64,000 nucleotides of DNA from Vreelandella populi (GCF_003989825.1 NZ_RZHE01000006.1:310001-374000), one strand, 5' to 3'. Counted from the stretch's first letter, positions 16,927-25,822 are shown. Made by a program: numbers and translations. Notes: generated from the sequence alone by a model not told the origin.

Positions 16927-17799
16927 TCATACCGCTTCACTTGGCGCGGCTAACTGTTCGCGTATCAGCTCGCCCAAGCGCCTTGCAGGCTCTGATGGCC
17001 GATGGGGGGCACGGTGCAGCGCCAGCTCGATCATGGGCAGGGCCGGCAGGCCGCTGCTTTCATCCAGCGGGCGCAGCGAAGGCGTCAACATACTGCGCGT
17101 CACCACCACCACTGCAAGCCCGGCAATCACGATGGGCGCAAGCCCGGCCATGGACTGGCTGGTATAAGCCACCCTCCAGTTACGTCCGGCCCCCTGCAGG
17201 GCCTGCTCGGCTACCTCCCTGAACACGTCAGCGCCGGGCGAGTAAAGGGCCAGCGGTATGGGGTCGCTAAGCAAAGGCTGCTGGTTAACCCCTACCGCCC
17301 ATACCAGCGGTTCGCGGCGGATAACGTCCCCACCCGGCGAGTTGCGCTGGCGGGTTACCAGGGCCAAGTCAAGCTCGGCGGCTTTTACCTGCTCGACCAG
17401 ATGAGCACTCGTACCACAGATAACCTTCAGCCCCACGGCTGGGTAAAGCTGATGAAAGTAGGCAAATACCGATGGCAGCAGCGAGGCGTAATCCTCGGGG
17501 ATTCCAAGTGTTAAGTCACCGGTTACCTGCTGGGCCTGCATATCACTCCAGGCTTCATCATTGAGGGCCAGAAGGCGCCGCGCATGGGTGAGTAAACGCT
17601 CACCATCGGGTGTGAACCTGAGTCTGCGCCCATCACGCTCGTGCAGGCTTAACGCTAAATGAGCCTCCAGCCGCTGCAACTGCATACTCACCGTTGACTG
17701 AGTATAAGACAAGCGCTTAGCCGCTGCGGTAACGCTGCCCGTATCCGCGATCGCTACCAGCGTACGCAGCAGGGTAAGGTCTAACGTGGGTGCGCGCAT
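16927..17799 (-). CDS. LysR-family transcriptional regulator
   Basis: 290 aa. N-terminal winged HTH: LDLTLLRTLVAIADTGSVTAAAKRLSYTQSTVSMQLQRLE, the standard LysR pattern with the recognition helix at about 32-48, followed by a periplasmic-binding-like effector domain. Divergent from the EamA/YddG-type exporter gene 101 nt away, which is its probable target. A perfect ATCAC-N5-GTGAT repeat lies 2 nt upstream of its start, suitable for autoregulation. Effector unknown; an amino acid or drug exported by the neighbour is likely (inference). Confidence 0.9.
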   Translation of the reverse strand: MRAPTLDLTLLRTLVAIADTGSVTAAAKRLSYTQSTVSMQLQRLEAHLALSLHERDGRRLRFTPDGERLLTHARRLLALNDEAWSDMQAQQVTGDLTLGIPEDYASLLPSVFAYFHQLYPAVGLKVICGTSAHLVEQVKAAELDLALVTRQRNSPGGDVIRREPLVWAVGVNQQPLLSDPIPLALYSPGADVFREVAEQALQGAGRNWRVAYTSQSMAGLAPIVIAGLAVVVVTRSMLTPSLRPLDESSGLPALPMIELALHRAPHRPSEPARRLGELIREQLAAPSEAV

Positions 17800-17801
17800 A
17801 T

Positions 17802-17816
17802 ATCACCTATCGTGAT
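17802..17816. promoter_or_regulatory. Candidate LysR operator
   Basis: ATCAC-CTATC-GTGAT, a perfect 5-5-5 inverted repeat of the LysR type (T-N11-A embedded), directly upstream of the lysR start and 85 bp upstream of the divergent exporter gene. Confidence 0.6.
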
Positions 17817-17900
17817 CAAAGCTATCAAAAAAGATCGATATTGTGATGTTTTGTTGGCGAGTATGCTGCTTTGCACATGTTCTAGGCAAGGAGACCGCTC

Positions 17901-18779
17901 ATGCAACGCACTCACTCCCCTATTGTGTTTCCTCGTTGGTACAGCGTTGGCGCCGCTTTGGTCGCCGTCATCCTGTGGAGCGTGGCGCCTCTACTTGCCG
18001 AACGCGCGCATACTTCTTCACCGCTTCAGCTCACGGCGTTAACGCTGTTGGCCGGGGCGCTTGCCACGCTGCCGTTAAGCCGCCGCGTGAATGTTGCCAG
18101 CTGCAGCCGGGGCTGGCAGCTTGGCATCTGGGCAGGCATTCCTTTATTGATACTGGGCGCAGTAAGCACTTACTTTATCGGCATGCGGTTAGCCCCAGCC
18201 GCTGAGGCTGCACTAATTACCTATACCTGGCCGGTACTGTTTGTGCTTTTAAGCCAGTGGAGCCGCTTAGGAAAGCTGCGCTTGGCGGGCGTGACAGGCG
18301 CGTTGATTGCCTTCTCAGGCGCCGCGCTGCTGCTGGTACCCCAGGCGTTAAGCAGCGGCTTGGGCGGGGCTACCGTAGGTTATGGCTTGGCCTTGCTGGC
18401 TGCCTGCTGTTGGGCACTCTACTCCTGGTTAAGCCAGGCAGCACCGGTTTCCATTACCCCCTTACTGCCGCGCATGCTATTGATTGCCTGCGCAATTACC
18501 ACGCTTGTAAGTGTGGGGTTTGAAGGCCAACTGGTTCTCCCAAGCGGTGAAGCGCTGCTGGCTGGCGTGGCATTAGGTTTAGGGCCATACGGCGTGGCCA
18601 TGGTGGCCTGGGATAAAGCGCTACGTTGGGGTCATGCAAGCCTGGTGGGCAGCCTTGCCTACGGCGTGCCCATTCTGGCAGGACTTTTACTGGTGCTTGC
18701 AGGTGTCAGCGTACTCGACTGGCGCTTGCCTACCGCTGCCCTGCTGGTGGTGATTGGTTGCCTAAACGCTGGCCGGTAG
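17901..18779 (+). CDS. EamA-family exporter (YddG-like)
   Basis: 292 aa with ten membrane helices in two EamA halves. GAALVAVILWSVAPLLAE at the N-terminus and MRLAPAAEAALITYTWPVLF near 95 (the conserved end of EamA repeat 1) resemble the aromatic amino acid exporter YddG. CAAG-GAG lies upstream of the ATG. Divergent from a LysR regulator, the usual arrangement for such exporters. Exact substrate (aromatic amino acids, threonine or a xenobiotic) is inference. The last 18 nt overlap the 3' end of the convergent Nudix gene. Confidence 0.82.
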   Translation: MQRTHSPIVFPRWYSVGAALVAVILWSVAPLLAERAHTSSPLQLTALTLLAGALATLPLSRRVNVASCSRGWQLGIWAGIPLLILGAVSTYFIGMRLAPAAEAALITYTWPVLFVLLSQWSRLGKLRLAGVTGALIAFSGAALLLVPQALSSGLGGATVGYGLALLAACCWALYSWLSQAAPVSITPLLPRMLLIACAITTLVSVGFEGQLVLPSGEALLAGVALGLGPYGVAMVAWDKALRWGHASLVGSLAYGVPILAGLLLVLAGVSVLDWRLPTAALLVVIGCLNAGR

Positions 18780-19256
18780 GCCTGATGGTAACGGTGGTTC
18801 GCTGGTCAGTACGCTGGCCAGCAGCTCAGGTAACCAGGCGGGTTCAAAGGTATCACTGGCTTCTTCAAACATTTCAGCCATAGGCCACCACCGGTAGGCG
18901 GCGCCAGCCGACTGAAAGGCGTCACTATCAACCTCTATATCCATAGCATTGGGGCAACGTACTAGAAAGTAACGTTCGCACCAGCGGTCAACAGCATCTG
19001 ACGCTTCACTATCAATCTCTTCCTCACGCCCTTCGCGCTCGCGCAAAAGAGGTCCTAGGGGGCAGTCAAGCCGGGTGGTTTCTTCAAGAACACGTCGTGC
19101 AGCGGCAGGATAATCCTCTTCTGGGATTAATAGGCCTCCGGGGGCGCACCACCGCTTTGACTGCTGTTCATCTTGTGAGCAAAACAGCAGCAGTTCACCC
19201 TGTGCGTTAACAATGGCCAGGCGTACCCAGCGGCGTGCTTCCAGTAAGTGACTCAT
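18762..19256 (-). CDS. Nudix hydrolase domain protein
   Basis: 164 aa. The Nudix box is recognisable as G-x5-E-x7-R-R-V-L-E-E-T-T (about residues 41-63, around GGLLIPEEDYPAAARRVLEE). The catalytic E-E pair is kept but the usual RE is RR and the final Gly is Thr, so the motif is degenerate. Upstream RLAIVNAQGELLLF is the usual first Nudix strand. Family role: metal-dependent hydrolysis of nucleoside diphosphate-linked compounds. Substrate unknown. C-terminal 6 codons overlap the convergent exporter gene. Confidence 0.75.
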   Translation of the reverse strand: MSHLLEARRWVRLAIVNAQGELLLFCSQDEQQSKRWCAPGGLLIPEEDYPAAARRVLEETTRLDCPLGPLLREREGREEEIDSEASDAVDRWCERYFLVRCPNAMDIEVDSDAFQSAGAAYRWWPMAEMFEEASDTFEPAWLPELLASVLTSEPPLPSGLPASV

Positions 19257-19386
19257 CGCAATCCATGCCTATTTGTTTTAATGGCCCGAGCAGCAGCTTG
19301 AAACTTGCAACCTTGGCCCTTCGCCTCTGCCCTTACGTATAACGCCTTTATCAGCATAGCTGCTTTATATCAGTTTACTGTCCCAA

Positions 19387-19506
19387 TTAGCGCGGCTCAG
19401 CAATCCCTTTCAACGCCTCTAGCGAGATCGTAAGTTCTGGCTGCCCCACGGCGTAGGGTGCGATTTCATAGACATTGAATTTCGCAAGCCAGCTACCTTC
19501 CAGCGG
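19387..19506 (-). pseudogene. C-terminal remnant of a DUF3298 (RsiV-like) protein
   Basis: Between two stops on the minus strand are 39 codons reading LEGSWLAKFNVYEIAPYAVG and then QPELTISLEALKGIAEPR. YEIAPYAVG-x-PE-TI-x-x-x-x-L is the closing motif of DUF3298 domains. No upstream part of such a gene exists here, and an in-frame TAG precedes it. Seen directly: the fragment and its boundaries; family name is from memory of the motif. Confidence 0.5.
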
Positions 19507-19571
19507 CTATACATCCTCCCTTACCTTCTTGTAATACGGCCGTGTCGTACGTTAAAGATTGAGAGTAGCCC

Positions 19572-19609
19572 AAACTTAAACGCCCCTGCCCACTTAGTGG
19601 ACAAGGGCG
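19572..19609 (-). terminator. Terminator of the PPC-repeat gene
   Basis: Thirteen-pair stem (two G-T wobbles) with a TAA loop, followed on the minus strand by TTTAAGTTT, 26 nt past the stop of the PPC gene. Confidence 0.75.
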
Positions 19610-19634
19610 TATCAATCACCAGTTCGCTAACCGC

Positions 19635-21071
19635 TTACATGCTGGGCTGCATTTGGGTGGGCTCGGCGCTGACTTCCAATTCGAACAATCCGCTACCCTG
19701 GGCGCTAAAGCCACGTGCGAGTACACGGTAGCTGCCTGGCAGCAGTTGCTGCTGCAGACGCGCATCAGTGCCAGAGCCGCCATCGTCGTCGCTGTAGGCA
19801 ACGCCCTCGCCTTCAAGCTCAAGGTAAGCATCGAAATCACTGGAGCGCATATCCAGCGTTACCAGCGAGCTTTCATCCAGTTCAAGCTCATAAACCAGCG
19901 GTTCACCGTTAAACCAGCCGCTGATGGTCTCGTCAGGTGTTATAGCCCCCTCATTTCGCAGCTCAACGCCCTCAGGCAGATGATGAGGCGCCATGGTAAT
20001 GGTGAACAGGCCGCTGTCGCTACCGTAAGCGGTACGTGCGGTTAGCTGGTAAGTGCCCGGCTCCAGGAAGTCGGCAATGCGTGCATCCAGATTACCGCCG
20101 CTGTCGTCATCTTCACGGTAATAACCGTTAGGGCCTTCAAGCACTAGATAGGCATCCACATCGCTGGATCCCATATCGATTTGATACATGCCGGCTTCTT
20201 CGACTTCTACCTGGTAGGTAAGATCCTGGCCACTGTACCAGCCGTTTAGCGAGTCGTTGGGCGCGATGGAGCCGTCGTTACGCAGTTCGCCGTCACCGGG
20301 CAGCTCTCGCGGCTCAACCGACAGCGTAAAAAGGCCACTACCTTCGTTATAGGGCGTACGCGCAGTTACCGTATAGTCACCCGGCGCCAGAAAGTCTGAA
20401 ATTCGAGCATCCAGATTACCGGCGCTATCATCGTCTTCCCGGTAATAACCGTTCGGCCCCTCAAGCTCCAGATAAGCATCGAATTCATCAGAGCGCATTT
20501 CCAGCTGGTACATGCCAGCTTCTTCAATGGTCAGCGTAAACGCTCTGGATGTATTGTCCAGCCAGCTGTCCAGCGGAGCATCAACCGTCAATACATCGCT
20601 ATCGCTTATCTCGACGACCCGACTGTTCAGCGTATAGGGGCCGTAGCTACTGCTATCGGCACCGCTGACTACGACCATGTAATCACCCGCTTGCTCAGCA
20701 CGATGGCGCGCAGTGGGTGCGTTGCTCAACAGCTGAAGCTGGTCATCATATAGCGCAACAATACCATTTAGCGCGCCGCGCAGGCTGAACTCGACCAGAT
20801 CGCCCTCTTCAAGATGAATCACATAACGGTCATAGCGGCTTCCGTCGTTTCCGTTAAGCAGATCGCCCGACGTGATTTCCCCTCGCATACGCTCACCGAG
20901 AGTGACGTTATCCAGGCCCACCAATGCATCCGCGGTTGTGGTTTGTTCGGCTGTCTGCGCATCCGAAGATGATGAAGAAGCATCAGCGGAAATGGTCTGT
21001 GCGGCTAAAAAACCGACAACAGCACCCCCTACTGCAACAAGCACTAATGCTAAAGGAGAAGACTTGGCCAT
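19635..21071 (-). CDS. Secreted or anchored protein with PPC-domain repeats
   Basis: 478 aa, very acidic. Residues 1-29 form an uncleaved-type or Sec signal anchor (SSPLALVLVAVGGAVVGFLAA). After a Ser/Thr linker come about four PPC (bacterial pre-peptidase C-terminal) beta domains of roughly 100 aa. The last three share AGMYQ-(L/I)-(E/D)-M, FDAYLELEGPNGYYREDDDS, NLDARI, FLAPGDYTVTART and SGLFTL; two of them are nearly identical, showing recent internal duplication. DDD-S/G-x-x-x-DAR is the usual PPC calcium-like loop. No protease or other catalytic domain is present. Likely periplasmic or surface binding function. Start at 21071 preferred to a TTG 8 codons upstream. Confidence 0.78.
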   Translation of the reverse strand: MAKSSPLALVLVAVGGAVVGFLAAQTISADASSSSSDAQTAEQTTTADALVGLDNVTLGERMRGEITSGDLLNGNDGSRYDRYVIHLEEGDLVEFSLRGALNGIVALYDDQLQLLSNAPTARHRAEQAGDYMVVVSGADSSSYGPYTLNSRVVEISDSDVLTVDAPLDSWLDNTSRAFTLTIEEAGMYQLEMRSDEFDAYLELEGPNGYYREDDDSAGNLDARISDFLAPGDYTVTARTPYNEGSGLFTLSVEPRELPGDGELRNDGSIAPNDSLNGWYSGQDLTYQVEVEEAGMYQIDMGSSDVDAYLVLEGPNGYYREDDDSGGNLDARIADFLEPGTYQLTARTAYGSDSGLFTITMAPHHLPEGVELRNEGAITPDETISGWFNGEPLVYELELDESSLVTLDMRSSDFDAYLELEGEGVAYSDDDGGSGTDARLQQQLLPGSYRVLARGFSAQGSGLFELEVSAEPTQMQPSM

Positions 21072-21377
21072 GAGTGCGTCCTTGAAGAGTGGCAATGGTT
21101 AAGGCAGGCGATAATACGCAATGTTAGGAAAAAGACCCAATGAAAGTCATCGTTTTAAGGTACCAAATGACGCTCTAATACAGCTCGAGCGCACCGCATT
21201 AAGCCGCTGAAATGCAAGGGCATAACTGGGAAGGTAAAAAATACGCAACTTTGGAGCCAATTGCATCGAACGTCTTAAAGCTTGCTGAGCTTTAAAGAGC
21301 GCGTTACCATCCCCTAGCCTATCCGGCACCTCATTGATACTTGCGAGACTCTCGACACGAATAACTGAGGTACTCCA
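21072..21377. other. Intergenic region between divergent PPC and RlpA-like genes
   Basis: No gene, repeat or clear operator seen. It must hold two divergent promoters. Confidence 0.4.
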
Positions 21378-21758
21378 ATGGGAGCCCCTAAACGACTACT
21401 CCGAACGAGTTGTTTAGCTGTACTGCTCATAGCCTTTACAGCAAATAACGCGTTTGCCAACGATATAGATGCACAGGAAGGCGTTGCTTCCTATTACAGT
21501 GACCGTTTTCAAGGCGCTTTGACAGCCAGTGGTGAAGCCTTCGATCAACAGGCACTGACAGCCGCACATCCAAGCCTGCCGTTTGGTACGAAAGTGCTGG
21601 TGACCCGCCCCGATACGGGCCAAGAAGTGGAAGTACTGATCAATGATCGTGGTCCGTTTGTTCAAGGGCGGATAATTGATCTCTCCAAACAGGCAGCGCG
21701 CAAGCTGGGCATGCTGCGCAGAGGTACCGCTCCTGTTATGGTCACGTTGCTGGATTAA
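21378..21758 (+). CDS. RlpA-like septal ring lytic transglycosylase domain protein (short)
   Basis: 126 aa: a signal peptide ([21 protein letters not shown]) and one double-psi beta-barrel. Motifs of RlpA are present: [19 protein letters not shown], the catalytic-type DAHP-equivalent [29 protein letters not shown] with the conserved Asp, and the closing [10 protein letters not shown]. It lacks the SPOR domain that targets full-length RlpA (about 360 aa) to denuded septal peptidoglycan and has no lipobox Cys, so it is a free periplasmic short form. Role by family: cleavage of glycan strands. A strong terminator follows. Confidence 0.82.
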   Translation: MGAPKRLLRTSCLAVLLIAFTANNAFANDIDAQEGVASYYSDRFQGALTASGEAFDQQALTAAHPSLPFGTKVLVTRPDTGQEVEVLINDRGPFVQGRIIDLSKQAARKLGMLRRGTAPVMVTLLD

Positions 21759-21837
21759 CGGATAACACACCCGCCAAGTGTGTGGTACCCCTTAGACGCT
21801 CAACGCAATTGCTGTTACGCATGATAGATACCTCCAT

Positions 21838-21870
21838 AGGGCGCTCTTTTTCAGAGCGCCCTATTTTTTT
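21838..21870 (+). terminator. Terminator after rlpA-like gene
   Basis: AGGGCGCTCT, loop TTTTC, AGAGCGCCCT, then ATTTTTTT. Perfect 10-bp stem. Confidence 0.92.
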
Positions 21871-21972
21871 GATTGCCTGTTGCACCGCTAAAAAAATAAC
21901 GAACTTGCAAGCAGGTTAATGATCTCTATGCTGCAAGTACATTGATCCGACATGGCTTTGCAGGAGGCACCC

Positions 21973-22977
21973 ATGCAATCACGTTATTTTACCCTTACCG
22001 CCTACCCCAACGGCCTGCCCGAGCGCGGGCTGTTTACCCTGGAAACTCAGGAACTCTCCGAGCTCAATCGGGGCGAAGTGCGCATTCGTAATCGCTGGCT
22101 TTCCGTGGACCCCTACATGCGTGGCCGCATGAGCGGTCAACACACCTATGTAGCGCCTTTCCGCCTTGGCCAGCCCATGGAAGGCGGCGCGATTGGCGAA
22201 GTAATCGCCTCCAACGATGAGCGCCTGAAAGAGGGCGATATCGTGAGCCACATGGGTGGCTGGCGCGATATTGCGCAGATCTCCGCGGAAGGCGTTTACC
22301 CGCTGCCCAGCGCCGATGTGCCCGAACAGGCCTACTTGGGCGTGCTGGGCATGCCCGGCATGACTGCCTGGACAGGCCTAAACCTGATTGCCGAATGCCG
22401 CCCCGGCGATAACGTGCTGGTCAGCGCCGCCAGCGGCGCAGTAGGTTCATTGGTGGTTCAGCTGGCCAAGGCCAAGGGCTGCCATGTGATAGGCATCGCC
22501 GGGGCGGCGCACAAGCTTGCCTGGCTTGAATCGTTGGGCGTGGAGCCTGTCACCTACAAAGACCGGGGCGCCCAGGAACTCAGTGATGCTATCCGCCTGG
22601 CAAGCCCAGAAGGCATTGATGTGTATTACGAAAACGTAGGTGGTATCTGCCTGGAAGCGGCGCTTAGCCAGCTCAATGAAGGCGCGCGCATTGCCGTGTG
22701 CGGCATGATCGATACCTATAACGCCGAAAAACCCGCGCCGGGGCCCAGTAACCTGTCGCAAATGGTGGTGCGCAAGGCTCGGATGCAGGGCTTTATCGTG
22801 GCGGATCACTGGGATCACTATCCCGAGTTTCTAAAGGAAGTAACGCCTCAAGTCGTTGCCGGTGACATCGACTATAAAGAAACGGTTAAAGAAGGGCTGG
22901 AAAGCACGCCCGATGCGTTTCTGGAACTGTTCGAAGGCGGTAACACTGGCAAAATGCTGGTTAAAGTGACGGACTGA
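21973..22977 (+). CDS. curA: NADPH-dependent oxidoreductase, CurA/leukotriene-B4-dehydrogenase type
   Basis: 334 aa zinc-independent MDR protein. Visible: RNRWLSVDPYMRGRM (about 37-51), the nucleotide-binding VSAASGAVGSLVVQLAKAKG (about 151-170) of the AASGAVG type, and VYYENVGG-like DVYYENVGG near 220 that defines the prostaglandin/curcumin reductase family. Reaction by family: NADPH-dependent reduction of alpha,beta-unsaturated carbonyls. GGAGG sits 6 nt before the ATG at 21973; an upstream in-frame start is less likely. In E. coli curA (yncB) is near pqqU (yncD); here curA, gcd and the pqqU-like gene are again neighbours. Confidence 0.87.
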   Translation: MQSRYFTLTAYPNGLPERGLFTLETQELSELNRGEVRIRNRWLSVDPYMRGRMSGQHTYVAPFRLGQPMEGGAIGEVIASNDERLKEGDIVSHMGGWRDIAQISAEGVYPLPSADVPEQAYLGVLGMPGMTAWTGLNLIAECRPGDNVLVSAASGAVGSLVVQLAKAKGCHVIGIAGAAHKLAWLESLGVEPVTYKDRGAQELSDAIRLASPEGIDVYYENVGGICLEAALSQLNEGARIAVCGMIDTYNAEKPAPGPSNLSQMVVRKARMQGFIVADHWDHYPEFLKEVTPQVVAGDIDYKETVKEGLESTPDAFLELFEGGNTGKMLVKVTD

Positions 22978-23021
22978 GACTGACATCACTGTTTTCAAGC
23001 TTGTACTGCTTGGCTGACGTG

Positions 23022-23056
23022 CAGGGCCGCCCTCTTTTCGGGCGGTCTGGCTTTTT
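23022..23056 (+). terminator. Terminator after curA
   Basis: GGCCGCCC, loop TCTTTTC, GGGCGGTC (one wobble) with a TTTTT run a few bases later. Confidence 0.65.
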
Positions 23057-23130
23057 GGCCAGGGTTTATTCTCAAATCAGTTCGACCAAAAGCGAATTGA
23101 TAATTAAAATGACCGTCAGACCAATGTGTT

Positions 23131-23163
23131 TTAACCCATCGTTTGCACCGAATGATGGGTTAA
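23131..23163. repeat. Inverted repeat in the gcd 5' region
   Basis: TTAACCCATC, 13-nt loop, GATGGGTTAA: a perfect 10-bp inverted repeat ending 71 nt upstream of the gcd ATG. No T-tract follows, so it is more likely an operator or leader hairpin than a terminator. Confidence 0.6.
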
Positions 23164-23234
23164 CGCACGTTGCCAGCGGTTAGCTGGCCCCACCGCCCGC
23201 TAGCCCTTAATACGTTGCTAACAGGGGAACTCTC

Positions 23235-25757
23235 ATGGATGAAAACACGCGAGCTCGGGGTAAATGGCCTGCCTTGCTTCTAGGCCTTTTTCTTGTTGTT
23301 GCTGGTTTAGCGCTCGCTATCGGCGGCGGCAAGCTTATCAGTCTGGGCGGTAGCGCCTATTACCTAATTGCCGGCATTGGTATTGCGGCTACCGGCATTT
23401 TGCTTGCTATGCGCCGCGGCGCTGCGCTTTGGCTTTACGCCGTAATTTTAATTGCCACACTGCTTTGGGCGCTGTGGGAAGTCGGCTTGGATTGGTGGCA
23501 GCTGGTGCCCCGCGTCGCCATTCTTGCGCTCATCGGCATTATCATGCTGCTGCCCTGGTGGCGCAAACCGCTTCACTCTCGCGGCGGAAGCCTTGCGCTG
23601 ACGGCCAGCATTGCCGCTGCCATCGTGGTGGCCATTGCCAGCCTGATGGATGACCCGGCCCAGATAGAGGGCACCCTAGCTGAGAACCGTGCAAGTGGCG
23701 ATGTAAACCCGGCCCAAGTGGCGGGCGATGATTGGCCGGCCTACGGCGGCACCAATGCAGGCACGCACTACTCATCTTTGAGCCAGATTACCCCGGAAAA
23801 CATTGGTGAACTCGAAGAAGTATGGCGCATTCAGACCGGCGACGAGCCCCGCCCCAACGCCCCGCCGGAAATCACTAACCAGAATACGCCGCTGAAAGTT
23901 AACGACAGCCTGTACATCTGCACATCGCACAGTCGTGCCATGGCGCTTTCCCCGGAAACCGGTGAAACGATCTGGGAATTCGACCCACAAATCAGCACCC
24001 AGGGCGCCGACGACTTCTCCGGCTGGGCGCACATGACCTGCCGCGGCCTGGCCTATTATGATGCAGCCAACTACGCCACCAGCGGTGATGAAAGCGCCGA
24101 CGTTGACACTGATACTACCGCTGAGACTTCCGCGCTTTTTGCTGACAGCGATGCCTTTGACATCGACGTTTCGCTGCTGGGCGGCTTTGAAGCCACCGCC
24201 ACGGATGAGGGTGAAAACGCGCCTTCGGCAATTATCAGCCAGACTGACGTCATGTGCCCACGGCGCCTTTACCTACCTACCGCCGATGCCCGCCTGATCG
24301 CGCTCAACGCGGATACCGGCGAGCCCTGTGAAGGATTTGGTGAAAACGGCGAAGTGGATCTGACGCGCAATATTGGCAGTTTTGATCCGGGCGGCTACTA
24401 CTCCACCTCCCCGGCCACGGTGACTGAAAATCTGGTGATTTTGGGCGGCCACGTGACCGATAACAGCTCCACCGATGAGCCGTCTGGCGTTATTCGTGCC
24501 TTCGATGTGCGCACCGGCGAGCTGGTCTGGAACTGGGACAGCGGCAACCCTGAAGAAACCGAGCCGCTAGCGGACGATGAAACCTATACCCGCAACTCAC
24601 CCAACGTATGGGCGCCCATTAGCGTTGATGAAGACTTGGGACTTGTCTACCTGCCGATGGGTAACGCAACGCCGGACCAGTACGGCGCGGATCGTACCGA
24701 AAACGACGAAACCTACAGTGCCGGCCTGGTCGCGCTGAACCTGGATGATGGTCAGGTGGCGTGGGTCTATCAGTTTGTCCACCACGACCTGTGGGACATG
24801 GATATGCCGGCCCAACCGGTGCTGATTGACCTGGCAACCAATGAAGGCACCCAACCTGCGGTGATTCAGCCGACCAAGCAGGGCAGCCTGTATGTGCTCA
24901 ATCGTGAAACCGGGGAGCCCATTGTTCCGATTGAAGAAATCCCCGCCCCTCAAGGCGCAATTGAAGGCGACTGGACGGCAGAAACCCAGCCACGCTCAGC
25001 GCTGAACCTATTGCCACCGCCGCTTACCGAGCGCGATATGTGGGGTGCATCGCCCTTTGATCAGATGATGTGCCGTATTCAGTTCAACTCACTGCGCTAT
25101 GAGGGCCAGTACACGCCGCCGTCACTGGAAGGCAGCATTGTTTACCCGGGTAACGTCGGCGTGATGAACTGGGGCGGCGTCGCGGTTGATCCTGAGCGCC
25201 AGGCACTGTTCACCGGCGCCAAGTACCTCGCCTTCGTTTCACGTCTGATTCCGCGTGACGAAGTGGAAGAAGGTCAGGGTTCGGCCAGTGAACAGGGCCT
25301 TCAGCCCAACACTGGCGCACCTTATGCCGTTGAGCTAGGCCCTCTGCTGTCGATTTTTGATCTGCCGTGCCAAGCACCGTCTTGGGGCGATGTAGCAGGT
25401 ATCGATCTGCAAAGTGCGGAAGTCGTATGGAAACATCGCAACGGCACCACCCGCGACAGCATGCCTCTTGGCTTGCCGATTGGCCTGCCAGTGGGTGTTC
25501 CGGCACTCGGCGGTCCGCTGACCACCGCAGGCGGTGTTACCTTTATGTCGGGCACGCTGGATCAGTACCTGCGTGGTTACGATATCACCACCGGTGAAGA
25601 GCTTTATAAAGCCCGTCTACCCGCGGGCGGTCAGGCTACCCCCATGACCTATACCGGCGCCGATGGCCGTCAATACGTTGTGGTAACGGCGGGTGGCCAC
25701 GGCACCTTTGGCACCCTGATGGGTGACTACGTGATCGGTTACGCCTTACCCGAGTAA
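23235..25757 (+). CDS. gcd: Membrane-bound PQQ-dependent glucose dehydrogenase
   Basis: 840 aa. Residues 1-about 140 contain five membrane helices, the quinone-reacting anchor of Gcd. The periplasmic part is an eight-bladed propeller starting DWPAYGGTNAGTHYSSL and containing TCRGLAYYD, CPRRLYLPTADARLIALNADTG, the paired HHDLWDMDMPAQPVL motif with the catalytic Asp, and the C-terminal GGQATPMTYTGADGRQYVV. Known reaction: periplasmic oxidation of D-glucose (and other aldoses) to gluconolactone with electrons to ubiquinone. An acidic insert of about 50 aa (roughly residues 280-335) splits the CRG and CPRR segments and is longer than in E. coli Gcd. Requires PQQ; a PQQ-type TonB receptor is convergent downstream. 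Confidence 0.93.
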   Translation: MDENTRARGKWPALLLGLFLVVAGLALAIGGGKLISLGGSAYYLIAGIGIAATGILLAMRRGAALWLYAVILIATLLWALWEVGLDWWQLVPRVAILALIGIIMLLPWWRKPLHSRGGSLALTASIAAAIVVAIASLMDDPAQIEGTLAENRASGDVNPAQVAGDDWPAYGGTNAGTHYSSLSQITPENIGELEEVWRIQTGDEPRPNAPPEITNQNTPLKVNDSLYICTSHSRAMALSPETGETIWEFDPQISTQGADDFSGWAHMTCRGLAYYDAANYATSGDESADVDTDTTAETSALFADSDAFDIDVSLLGGFEATATDEGENAPSAIISQTDVMCPRRLYLPTADARLIALNADTGEPCEGFGENGEVDLTRNIGSFDPGGYYSTSPATVTENLVILGGHVTDNSSTDEPSGVIRAFDVRTGELVWNWDSGNPEETEPLADDETYTRNSPNVWAPISVDEDLGLVYLPMGNATPDQYGADRTENDETYSAGLVALNLDDGQVAWVYQFVHHDLWDMDMPAQPVLIDLATNEGTQPAVIQPTKQGSLYVLNRETGEPIVPIEEIPAPQGAIEGDWTAETQPRSALNLLPPPLTERDMWGASPFDQMMCRIQFNSLRYEGQYTPPSLEGSIVYPGNVGVMNWGGVAVDPERQALFTGAKYLAFVSRLIPRDEVEEGQGSASEQGLQPNTGAPYAVELGPLLSIFDLPCQAPSWGDVAGIDLQSAEVVWKHRNGTTRDSMPLGLPIGLPVGVPALGGPLTTAGGVTFMSGTLDQYLRGYDITTGEELYKARLPAGGQATPMTYTGADGRQYVVVTAGGHGTFGTLMGDYVIGYALPE

Positions 25758-25787
25758 GACCTACCGACCGGCATAGTCAATCGAAAC

Positions 25788-25822
25788 GAAAACGGGCAGC
25801 CCTTGGGCTGCCCGTTTTTATT
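25788..25822. terminator. Bidirectional terminator between gcd and pqqU-like gene
   Basis: AAACGGGCAGCC, CTTG, GGCTGCCCGTTTTTA. The A-run before and T-run after the GC stem let it end both convergent genes. Confidence 0.9.
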
